This document shows, in pieces, positions 1-6,582 of a stretch of 9,499 nucleotides of DNA (position 1 is the stretch's first letter; every line of letters starts with the position of its first letter). Below the pieces are notes generated by a model. That model was not told where the DNA came from. It saw only the letters and a list, made by a program, of their open reading frames with translations, and made no database searches. The DNA is taken from assembly GCA_946482325.1 (NCBI GenBank), contig CAMLRA010000158.1:1-9499 (forward strand), written 5' to 3'. The position numbers and the translations under genes are program-made. Source of the DNA: an uncultured Chromatiaceae bacterium (GTDB taxonomy: Bacteria; Pseudomonadota; Gammaproteobacteria; Enterobacterales; Alteromonadaceae).

Positions 1-352
1 TGGCTTTAGATGTTGCGGCTATTGAAGGCGCTGTCTCAGTGGTTATTGCCGTAGGGGATTCGGCAGGTAGTTCGGCATGTAGTCCGGACGTCTCTGCGGC
101 AATTGATTTAGCTGCGGGGCTAGCGGCAGCACGCAGCGGGTTTAACGCCTGCACTTCTTTGCGATTGATGGTGATAATCCCGGCATAAGCGGTGTGCAGC
201 ACCAGCGCAGTCGCCGAACTGCTTTTCAGCTCACCACTGAGTAAATCACCATTTTTCAGCCGCACCTGATAATGGTAACTGCTGGCGGCAAATGCCAGAG
301 CTGGCAGTACACTCAGTACCGTTAGCGCGGTTGTTAGTCCGTTAAACCTCAT
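1..352 (-). CDS. Exported DUF481-like envelope protein, N-terminal part only
   Basis: Reading on the minus strand from the ATG at 352-350, an open frame of 117 codons runs off the left edge without a stop. The first 22 residues form a typical Sec signal peptide: a short MRFNG n-region, a hydrophobic core and an ALAFA-type cleavage site. The mature part begins 'YHYQVRLKNGDLLSGELK', followed by a 'LHTAYAGIITINRKEVQAL' stretch. This pattern (LKNGD, G-E/T-L/I-K, YAG-I-I, V) is what I know from the N-terminus of DUF481 'salt-induced outer membrane protein' relatives. An Ala/Pro/Thr/Glu-rich linker follows from about residue 74. In-frame ATGs also exist at 373 and 391, but none has a good ribosome binding site, and 352 gives the cleanest signal peptide. 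The predicted beta-barrel is outside the window, so the family call is moderate; signal peptide and coding status are more secure. Confidence 0.6.
   Translation of the reverse strand, partial: MRFNGLTTALTVLSVLPALAFAASSYHYQVRLKNGDLLSGELKSSSATALVLHTAYAGIITINRKEVQALNPLRAAASPAAKSIAAETSGLHAELPAESPTAITTETAPSIAATSKA
59..82. repeat. Tandem 12-bp repeat in linker of the exported protein
   Basis: TTCGGCAGGTAG at 59-70 is followed directly by TTCGGCATGTAG at 71-82, one mismatch apart. On the minus strand it encodes two successive Leu-(His/Pro)-Ala-Glu units in the low-complexity linker. It looks like a recent in-frame slippage duplication. Confidence 0.7.
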
Positions 353-391
353 CAGTCGTATCACCAAATCCATTGCGAGATAACGCATCAT

Positions 392-656
392 GGCTTGAAG
401 TAGCGATGAAACTCAATGAGTTTTGGTACCTTCACAATATTGATGCAATGGTGCAATCAGGAAGGAAGCATTTAATCGTAGGGGCATCGGCAAAAACTGC
501 TTCATTCTTGATTAGGAGAAAACTGGATGCCGACAGACCAAGCGTCAATATTTTGATTTTTTCTTGAGCAAAATATTTAAGCGAAGGTGTGCCACAGCGC
601 AATTAGATATTCATGTGATAAATATGTGACTTTTTTGTTTATTTAAGGATGTTTTT
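392..656. other. Divergent intergenic spacer, AT-rich, no convincing gene
   Basis: This spacer separates the minus-strand exported protein from the plus-strand RHS operon and should carry promoters for both. It becomes strongly AT-rich from about 550 to 690. I could not pick out a consensus -35/-10 pair with certainty on the plus strand. On the minus strand a TTGACG hexamer lies at 548-543, but the hexamer 17 nt downstream (CAGTTT) is poor. A 64-codon plus-strand frame at 373-567 (TTG start, no ribosome binding site) resembles nothing I know and overlaps the 5' end of the opposing gene, so it is not called. Confidence 0.5.
614..629 (+). promoter_or_regulatory. Direct repeat of TGTGA half-sites upstream of the RHS operon
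   Basis: TGTGA occurs at 614-618 and again at 625-629, 11 bp apart, about one helical turn, in the AT-rich spacer about 75 bp before the first operon gene. Each equals a CRP/FNR-family half-site, but they are in direct rather than inverted orientation, so this is not a standard CRP palindrome. A regulatory role is a guess from position and spacing only. Confidence 0.2.
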
Positions 657-749
657 ATGGCGCATTCTATTTTAGATTTCTTTACATGGAGAGATCTAAT
701 ATGTCACCTCATCGAACTTATGCTGCTTGTTGTTTCACCGCACTATTGA
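657..749 (+). CDS. Possible 30-codon leader ORF overlapping the first operon gene
   Basis: An ATG at 657 is preceded at 7 nt by AAGGA (645-649), a ribosome binding site as good as any in the window. The frame stays open for 30 codons to a TGA at 747-749 and gives a peptide with a hydrophobic C-terminal half (LICHLIELMLLVV). It spans the start codon (701) of the exported RHS-hairpin protein in another frame, so translation could open or block the downstream start. No homologue is known to me. It could equally be a chance frame; the only support is the ribosome binding site and the position. Confidence 0.25.
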   Translation: MAHSILDFFTWRDLICHLIELMLLVVSPHY

Positions 750-1120
750 TGATTTTTCTGTCGTCAGATGCCGAAGCGTCTCGTTGGCAGTTGAGTCTTC
801 CTACAAAACCAATGGACCAAGTGGACCCTGTCAGTCTGGTGTTTGCTTTTGATGAAATACGGCAGGGGGCGGAATCTATGCCTGCCAAGTTTCTATCTGC
901 AATGACAGGGACAGATAACCAAGTTACGCCGTTCCCGGTGCCAACTTCGACGGAATCACAACCATCGCTTTTGCAAACAGAACAAATGATGCTCAGCAAT
1001 ATACAAGTACAGTATCTGCATACTGACTTGTTGGGGTCTGTTGTGCTCGAAACCGATAGTAACGGCAATGTAATAAAATCAACCACCTACAAGCCTTTTG
1101 GCGAATCGGGTAACAATTGA
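701..1120 (+). CDS. Small exported protein ending in an isolated RHS hairpin module
   Basis: The ATG at 701 is chosen over the one at 686 because GGAGAG (688-693) sits 7 nt upstream; this gives 139 residues. Residues 1-26 look like a Sec signal peptide ending DAEA before SRW. Residues 27 to about 100 are a polar, Pro/Ser/Thr/Gln-containing stretch that I do not recognise. Residues 105-135 are the canonical RHS-family block: YLHTDLLGS, then ETDSNGNV, then YKPFGE; the protein stops four residues later. In ordinary RHS proteins this block is internal, between the last YD repeats and the GxTGHxxD..GLxYMxxRYYDP core. That block is missing from the large RHS protein encoded 10 nt downstream. The gene has its own ribosome binding site, signal peptide and clean stop, so it looks like a functional product rather than a fragment, but function is inferred. 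Co-transcription with the next gene is very likely. Confidence 0.75.
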   Translation: MSPHRTYAACCFTALLMIFLSSDAEASRWQLSLPTKPMDQVDPVSLVFAFDEIRQGAESMPAKFLSAMTGTDNQVTPFPVPTSTESQPSLLQTEQMMLSNIQVQYLHTDLLGSVVLETDSNGNVIKSTTYKPFGESGNN

Positions 1121-1130
1121 GGATGAGATT

Positions 1131-4100
1131 ATGGACAATCAAAATCAACGTCGCCGTCATCATCTTTTAAAAGGCGCCAGTTTCGTCCTGGGTTTGTTGT
1201 TTGTCGGTTCCGGCCAAACTGCGAACTACTATGATATCGCGATTGACCCATTTGCGAAGTATAAAAAGGTTCAACCCGTTATTCCGGGGGATGGTTCAGG
1301 TGATGATTCACGCCCGGCCTATTACAAAGACGTATTGGCACAGAGTAATGTTAGTTACGATATTACCCCTGAGACGACAGGTTTAATTGGCGAGCAAATT
1401 GACCTCAATTCAGGATCTGTCAGTTTTGCACAGACTGACCTGATAATTCCCGGTAATAGCAAGTTATTGCCGATAACAGTCAGGCGTAGTTTCAGCGACG
1501 CAAACTTTAAACAAAAAGCGACTGCTGAATTTGCTGACTGGAGTCTGGATCTTCCATCTATCCACACCACTGTATTGATGCCAGGAACCCCGAACGCGGG
1601 ATCATGGGGCAAAGGACTTGAATGTAGTGGAGTTCAGCGGCCCGGAGCTATCAATTACAAAGGCCAGGTAGTTGACGCACCTCAATACTGGAACGGTACT
1701 ACCTTACTGGTAGATGGCAGTCAAAAACATTTGTTATACCGTGGCACGTCAGATATCACCTATATAACGAAGGACCATTGGAAAGCGACTTGTTTCAAAA
1801 AGGCCGACGGCACCGGCGAAGGCTATAAAGTCACTGCTCCAAATGGGGTGGTGTACACTTTCGATGTTCCTCACGCAGTACGGAATTTCACCCTAAACCA
1901 AGACCAGCTGGCATTACCGATTTATCACTTGTATTTACGTGTTTCGCAAATAACCGATCCGCATGGTAACTGGGTGAAATACAAATACACCTCGTATCTG
2001 AACGCTAATCAGAAGACCTCACAACGACTGAATCAGATTGAAAGTAGTGACGGCCGTTTAGTCACCTTTACTTATCATACTCAGGCTAATCAGGAACACC
2101 TGATTAAAACCTTGTCAGCAAACGGCCGGACCTGGCAGTACCAATATTCTGAAGATCTGATCCCTTCTTTGTCCAAAGTACATTTGCCTGTAGAAACAAC
2201 AACGGCAAGCAATCCATTGTACTGGGAGTTTGACCTACACGAGTTAACGTTGTGGCATAACCCATTATTTAATATTGAATTTCAAGAAATGCAGCGCTTG
2301 TGCCAGAAATCTGCGATGGAAGTCCGTGGTCAAATTAAACATCCACATGGTGCCAAAGCTGAATTTATCTTAAAGCCGGTGTTACATGGCAGAACCAGGG
2401 TTCCTGCAGGGTTAGACAATAGTTCTGTTGATAAAGACAGCCGTTGTTTCATTACGCTGGGTCTGCAGAAAAAAACATTAACCGGTCCAGGTCTCGATAC
2501 GATGAACTGGTCCTACAGTTACTCAGAAAATCGCGGGGCATATTCTGCAGCAAATGACGAAGTTGCTGCGCTGGTACAACTTGATGGTTATAGTTCCTCA
2601 GATTTGAAAACGACTACAGTGACAGCTCCGGATGGCAGCAAAACACTATCTGTTTTTTTTCGGGGCTGGAATTATCAGGAAGGAGAGCAGGTTGGTACTA
2701 TTTATTTTGATACGGACGGTACGACTGAACTAAAACGACAATGGACTAATGCTGATCCTAGGTCCGATCAAGTAGGACAGCCATTAATCGATACCGAATT
2801 CTCTGCAAATCCCGCATCACTGACTCAACCCTCGCGCCCAAATCTTACGACTATCCAACTCAGTAATGCCGGTCAACACAGCTACCGTCGTCGATTCAGT
2901 CAATACAATCAATTTGATATTGCGGAGCAGGAAACCGAATCTAATACCCTGGGAGGGCCTGAGCGGACCATAGTCTCAACCTATGTGCAGGACCTCCAAA
3001 ACTGGATGCTGAACTTACTGAAAAATCGTCAGGTTACGCAGGCCGGTCAGACTTACTCGGAGTATTCTGCTGTCTATTTTGCCGCCAATAGCAAAGAGAA
3101 ATCGCTATTGCAACGAGAAGGTAAAAATGGCCTGTCATACCGCAGTTTTACCTACCATCCAGATGGGACCCTGCAGTCTGTGACCTATGATGTTGCCAGT
3201 CGTTGGATTGCTTTTAGTAATTATAAAAGGGGTAAACCCCAGACTATTGTACTACCCAATCGATATGATTTCGGAAATTTCCGTCTAGAACTGCAGCAAA
3301 TAAATGACAATGGCACCGTGGCCTGGGCTAGTGACCTGAACGGTAATAAAACAAATTACAGCTACGACAGCCAGAACCGCCTGACGTTAATAGATCCGGT
3401 AGATGCCCGTTGGGACAATACAGTCATTCGTTATTCGAGTGATGCACAAAGTGATGCTGCATTGGTGCAGCAGATCGAGCAAGGTAACTATCGAAAAACG
3501 ATAACATTGGATGGATTGCTTCAGCCAGTTCTGACCAAAGAATGGGATGCATCCGATGAGGCTGCTTCTGCACGTTATGTTAATCAACGATTTAATACGT
3601 ATGGCAAACCAAGCTTCAGTTCAGTGGTTTCTAACGATCCTACCGAGAGCTATGGCATAGAAACGTCATATGATGGCCTGCAACGCATTGTGACTCAGAC
3701 CAATACCGAGCAGGGAGATGTTGAGTTCAGTTATCCAGCCAATAACAGTGTTGTAGTAGAAAATGGCCGCGGTTTTAAAACGACAACTCATTATCTGGCT
3801 TACGGTGAGCCCGCAACAAACCTGGTGACCCAAATAGTTCAGCCTGAGGGGGTGACAACCCAAATTGAATACAATATTGCTGGATTGCCGACACTAATTA
3901 GCCAAGGGGGGCTCTCTGAGATCCGGCGTTATGACGATTATATGCGGTACTGCATGCAAAAAAGGCCGGATACAGGCATCAAAGTGATCGAGCGGAACAC
4001 CTTAGGCGACATCACACGTTTTGCCGAGGGCGCCACCGGTGCTGGTACTCATTGCAGAGATTATGCGGTGAAAAATACTAATTGGGTGGGCATTGCCTAT

Positions 4101-5753
4101 GACTATATCGGTGATGTTAATTTTGTCGCGTATGCCGATAACTCGACACCAACGACAACGCGCCAATTGGACCGGCAAGGGAATCTGTTGAAGTTGAGCG
4201 TTGGCAATACTGTCTGGGACTACAGCTATAACTCCAAACATTTAACCGAAAATGAAACCTTAAAAGTTGGAGCGAAGACTTACCCAATATCAAACACTTA
4301 TGATCGAATCGGTAACCTGAAAACCATGCAATATGGCGGTGCAATCGTCGAATTTGCACCGAATGCATTCGGGTTGCCGACCAAAGTTGCGGATTCCACG
4401 AGCTATGCCAGTCAAATCCAGTATCACGCGAGTGGCCAACTGAAAAGCTTTAACTTTGGCAATGGCTTAAAGTTTTTACAACTGTTAAATGCTGAATTTA
4501 AACCCTATGAACGATCTGTACAAAAGGGGGCTGTGAATCGTTTTGCTCAGCGTTATCAATACGATGCGACTGACAATCTCACTGCAATCACAGATTTAGT
4601 ACAGGGAAGCCAATCAGTAGTTATGTCTTATGATGGACTTGAACGGCTGAAAACAGCTACTGGGGCTTGGGGCGCTGGCGCTTTCGAATACGATGCAACC
4701 GGCAATATTCTTACTAAACAACTTGGTAATCAAAAACTGGTTTATAGCTACGACGGCACCAGCAAGCATTTAAGTTCAGTAACCGGTGGCTATGCTTTTA
4801 GTTATGACGATCGGAGTAACGTGACCCATAACGGAAAACTGGCATTTAATTACAACCGCGCCAATCAGCTGATCAATGCTGCCAATCTGAGTTACAGCTA
4901 CGATGGTCACGGCCGTCGGGTCATGAAAACATCTGCGGCAGCAACGGCTTATAGTGTTTACAATCAAGCTGGCAAATTACTGATGACCGACGGAGCGAAC
5001 GGGCTGGTAAGGTATATTTACCTTGGCAATGACCTGATTGCTAAAGTCGGCTCAAGCCTCGCATTGGAAGATAAACCAGGCTTCACCGGACACGTTGAAG
5101 ATAAGACGCTGGGCCTGACTTATATGCAGCAGCGGTATTATGACCCGGTGATTGGGCGGTTCTACTCGAATGATCCGGTTGGGTTTAGTGCTGATAATCC
5201 GATGATGTTTAACCGGTATGCATATGCGAATAATAATCCGTATAAGTACACTGATCCTGATGGTCGCACAGCCATACCATTTCCGTTAACACCAATTGAC
5301 ACAGGAGTTGGTCCAACAGGAGTTCAAGATTTAACTCCTGAACAACAAACTCAAGGCGCTGCAATCGTTGCCGGAGCGTTAGCCGGTGGGCTTGCTCTGA
5401 ACGGAGCAAAAGCAGCAGTAATGTCGTTAGCCTCAAGAACAACAACCGTTGGTAGAGGGCAGCAAGTTGGCCAAATGATTAAATCTGATGGCTCAACTAA
5501 AGCAAGTGATATAAAAGCTAAAGCAGAATCAGTTGGATTTAAGCCAACTCAGAGTGCTAACGGTCCACTCAAAATGGTTGACGAGAACGGCACCGCCAGG
5601 GTAACGATTAAAGGAGGTAGTGAACGAACTCCAGGAAGTGAGGGGCCACATGTTGAGCTGAAAGACTCAAGTGGTCAACGTGTAAACCCTGCCGGAGAAG
5701 CCGTCACCAGAAGCAGCCCTGGAAATCATACACCAATTACGAATGATTTATGA
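1131..5753 (+). CDS. Exported YD/RHS-repeat polymorphic toxin with variable C-terminal tail
   Basis: The frame is open from a TTG at 1098, but the ATG at 1131 is preferred: GAGG at 1119-1122, overlapping the stop of the previous gene, is 8 nt upstream. This gives 1540 residues. Residues 1-31 form a signal peptide (n-region QRRRHHLLKG, cleavage near GQTA/N). About 90-125 is the N-terminal signature of exported YD proteins (SGSVSFAQTDLIIPGNS). YD repeats run from about 745 (YDSQNRL) to 1257 (YDGHGRR). The core is 1293-1379: YIYLGNDLIAKV, GFTGHVED, GLTYMQQRYYDP, GRFYSNDPVGF, NNNPYKYTDPDGR. The usual YxHTDxLGS...PFG block between V1306 and G1317 is absent. The 161-residue tail after R1379 has an Ala/Gly-rich hydrophobic stretch (about 1409-1434), then a basic domain with PHVEL (H1507) and NHTPI (H1533). 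There is no PAAR or VgrG domain, so export is probably Sec-dependent rather than by T6SS. A toxin role is inferred from architecture and the overlapping partner gene. Confidence 0.9.
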   Translation: MDNQNQRRRHHLLKGASFVLGLLFVGSGQTANYYDIAIDPFAKYKKVQPVIPGDGSGDDSRPAYYKDVLAQSNVSYDITPETTGLIGEQIDLNSGSVSFAQTDLIIPGNSKLLPITVRRSFSDANFKQKATAEFADWSLDLPSIHTTVLMPGTPNAGSWGKGLECSGVQRPGAINYKGQVVDAPQYWNGTTLLVDGSQKHLLYRGTSDITYITKDHWKATCFKKADGTGEGYKVTAPNGVVYTFDVPHAVRNFTLNQDQLALPIYHLYLRVSQITDPHGNWVKYKYTSYLNANQKTSQRLNQIESSDGRLVTFTYHTQANQEHLIKTLSANGRTWQYQYSEDLIPSLSKVHLPVETTTASNPLYWEFDLHELTLWHNPLFNIEFQEMQRLCQKSAMEVRGQIKHPHGAKAEFILKPVLHGRTRVPAGLDNSSVDKDSRCFITLGLQKKTLTGPGLDTMNWSYSYSENRGAYSAANDEVAALVQLDGYSSSDLKTTTVTAPDGSKTLSVFFRGWNYQEGEQVGTIYFDTDGTTELKRQWTNADPRSDQVGQPLIDTEFSANPASLTQPSRPNLTTIQLSNAGQHSYRRRFSQYNQFDIAEQETESNTLGGPERTIVSTYVQDLQNWMLNLLKNRQVTQAGQTYSEYSAVYFAANSKEKSLLQREGKNGLSYRSFTYHPDGTLQSVTYDVASRWIAFSNYKRGKPQTIVLPNRYDFGNFRLELQQINDNGTVAWASDLNGNKTNYSYDSQNRLTLIDPVDARWDNTVIRYSSDAQSDAALVQQIEQGNYRKTITLDGLLQPVLTKEWDASDEAASARYVNQRFNTYGKPSFSSVVSNDPTESYGIETSYDGLQRIVTQTNTEQGDVEFSYPANNSVVVENGRGFKTTTHYLAYGEPATNLVTQIVQPEGVTTQIEYNIAGLPTLISQGGLSEIRRYDDYMRYCMQKRPDTGIKVIERNTLGDITRFAEGATGAGTHCRDYAVKNTNWVGIAYDYIGDVNFVAYADNSTPTTTRQLDRQGNLLKLSVGNTVWDYSYNSKHLTENETLKVGAKTYPISNTYDRIGNLKTMQYGGAIVEFAPNAFGLPTKVADSTSYASQIQYHASGQLKSFNFGNGLKFLQLLNAEFKPYERSVQKGAVNRFAQRYQYDATDNLTAITDLVQGSQSVVMSYDGLERLKTATGAWGAGAFEYDATGNILTKQLGNQKLVYSYDGTSKHLSSVTGGYAFSYDDRSNVTHNGKLAFNYNRANQLINAANLSYSYDGHGRRVMKTSAAATAYSVYNQAGKLLMTDGANGLVRYIYLGNDLIAKVGSSLALEDKPGFTGHVEDKTLGLTYMQQRYYDPVIGRFYSNDPVGFSADNPMMFNRYAYANNNPYKYTDPDGRTAIPFPLTPIDTGVGPTGVQDLTPEQQTQGAAIVAGALAGGLALNGAKAAVMSLASRTTTVGRGQQVGQMIKSDGSTKASDIKAKAESVGFKPTQSANGPLKMVDENGTARVTIKGGSERTPGSEGPHVELKDSSGQRVNPAGEAVTRSSPGNHTPITNDL
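5301..5340 (+). repeat. Direct plus inverted repeat just inside the variable tail
   Basis: ACAGGAGTT occurs at 5301-5309 and 5316-5324. The second copy forms a perfect 8-bp inverted repeat, CAGGAGTT (5317-5324) with AACTCCTG (5333-5340), leaving an 8-nt loop. The first copy could pair with the same right arm, so two alternative hairpins are possible. The element lies about 35 nt after the codons for the conserved DPDGR boundary, within the tail coding sequence (encodes DTGVGPTGV and following residues). No T-run follows, so it is not an intrinsic terminator. Confidence 0.6.
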
Positions 5754-6124
5754 CTATGAAAAATTACTATGATATTGATGGTTTAGAAAATTTATATCTT
5801 GAAGATTCATTTGTTCTAGGCATCACAGAACAAGGTGCGGATATTGTTTTTAATATGGAATTTGTTTTAACAGAGAATCATCCGCTATATCACAAGCCTC
5901 GACTTGGAGATCATTATTGTTATCGAAAAGGTCAGCTTAGGTTTGTTTCACCGACATTCATAAAATGGGAGCGGAGCGGCAATAAGGGCTTCATTGATAA
6001 AAATAAAGAGGTGGACTTCGGAAATATTGATTCTTTCGTTTCAGATGGCAATAAATTGATTCTCAGTGGTGATTGGGGCGAGCTAGAAATATCACCAGAT
6101 AATATTGCTATCAACTATGAATGA
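5750..6124 (+). CDS. Probable immunity protein for the RHS toxin tail
   Basis: The start codon overlaps the stop of the RHS gene as ATGA (5750-5753); an ATG at 5756 would give a protein two residues shorter. No ribosome binding site is visible, so translational coupling to the toxin gene is likely. The 124-residue product has no signal peptide and no membrane segment, so it should stay in the cytoplasm. It is acidic by count (21 Asp/Glu against 12 Lys/Arg), while the last 106 residues of the toxin tail are slightly basic, as is common for toxin-immunity pairs. Visible features are an aromatic, beta-rich sequence with GLENLYLEDSFVLGI near the start and SGDWGELEISPDN near the end. The gene is visibly more AT-rich than the ABC1 kinase and M28 peptidase genes, typical of exchangeable tail/immunity cassettes. 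I cannot name the family; the immunity role rests on position, size and charge. Confidence 0.75.
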   Translation: MTMKNYYDIDGLENLYLEDSFVLGITEQGADIVFNMEFVLTENHPLYHKPRLGDHYCYRKGQLRFVSPTFIKWERSGNKGFIDKNKEVDFGNIDSFVSDGNKLILSGDWGELEISPDNIAINYE

Positions 6125-6180
6125 GTGCCTCAGAGCTGGAGAGTTTGTAAACATCATGTTTTTTTAAAACAACTTAAAAT

Positions 6181-6208
6181 GGACACCCATAACTAGGTGT
6201 CCTTTTTT
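6181..6208 (+). terminator. Intrinsic terminator of the RHS operon
   Basis: A perfect 7-bp stem, GGACACC (6181-6187) with GGTGTCC (6196-6202), encloses an 8-nt loop and is followed by six Ts (6203-6208). It lies 57 nt after the immunity gene stop and closes the three-gene operon. Confidence 0.9.
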
Positions 6209-6272
6209 CTACCTAAACTGAGCAAAGTCCCCAGCAGCCCGATCAGTCATTTCCAGTAGAAGTGATCAGTGC

Positions 6273-6348
6273 TCACCAGCAGGGCTGTCAATGTGCTGCA
6301 GCGCCTACAGATGGCTGCACTGAAAGCGTTGATCTTTTCTGCTGGTGA
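6273..6348. repeat. Perfect 10-bp inverted repeat, widely spaced
   Basis: TCACCAGCAG at 6273-6282 is exactly complementary to CTGCTGGTGA at 6339-6348, with 56 nt between the arms. In RNA this would close a long stem-loop domain; as DNA it could be a pair of binding or end sequences. No other support. Confidence 0.45.
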
Positions 6349-6401
6349 ACGACAACACCAATCTGATAGGCGCGAACGGGCAAACGGAACATTTACCGCC
6401 G

Positions 6402-6425
6402 GTCGGTTTGCGCGAACGAACCGAC
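6402..6425. repeat. 7-bp inverted repeat
   Basis: GTCGGTT (6402-6408) pairs with AACCGAC (6419-6425) across a 10-nt loop. No T-run follows, so it is not a terminator. It lies in the gene-poor spacer. Confidence 0.45.
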
Positions 6426-6553
6426 AGCGGCTTTCGGAGCAAAGGTAATGGCCGGCTGCTGTTTCATTGTCTCACCAGCTGTTGTGACAGTTCAGCCCCG
6501 GCTAGAGCCAAAACTAGCACCAGGCACCAGCGCAATTCCCCGTGCGCTGCCGG

Positions 6554-6582
6554 GCACCCACAGGTGCTTTAACGTTTTTTTG
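6554..6582 (+). terminator. Weak hairpin followed by a T-run
   Basis: GCACC (6554-6558) pairs with GGTGC (6563-6567) across a 4-nt loop. The tail TTTAACG is followed by seven Ts (6575-6581). The stem is short and the T-run begins about 7 nt after it, so termination would be poor. Nothing obvious upstream needs terminating unless the spacer carries a small transcript. Confidence 0.2.

Noticed and set aside
373..567. 64-codon plus-strand frame with TTG start
   Set aside because: No ribosome binding site, no recognisable motif, starts inside or at the 5' end of the opposing gene, and sits where promoters are expected.
614..629. Standard CRP palindrome
   Set aside because: The second half is TGTGA, not TCACA; only a direct repeat exists.
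686..700. ATG at 686 as start of the small RHS-hairpin protein
   Set aside because: No ribosome binding site before it, and it lies within the GGAGAG region serving the ATG at 701.
728..736. Possible lipobox (AACC) in the small exported protein
   Set aside because: The cysteines sit before the hydrophobic core rather than after it, so a normal Sec cleavage site near DAEA fits better.
701..1120. Small RHS-hairpin gene as a pseudogene fragment of an older RHS gene
   Set aside because: Not fully excluded, but it has its own ribosome binding site, signal peptide, no internal stop and a stop placed to couple with the next gene, which suits an intact gene better.
1098..1130. Upstream TTG start for the large RHS protein
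   Set aside because: ATG 1131 has a well-placed GAGG and gives a normal signal peptide; the 11 extra codons overlap the previous gene in another frame.
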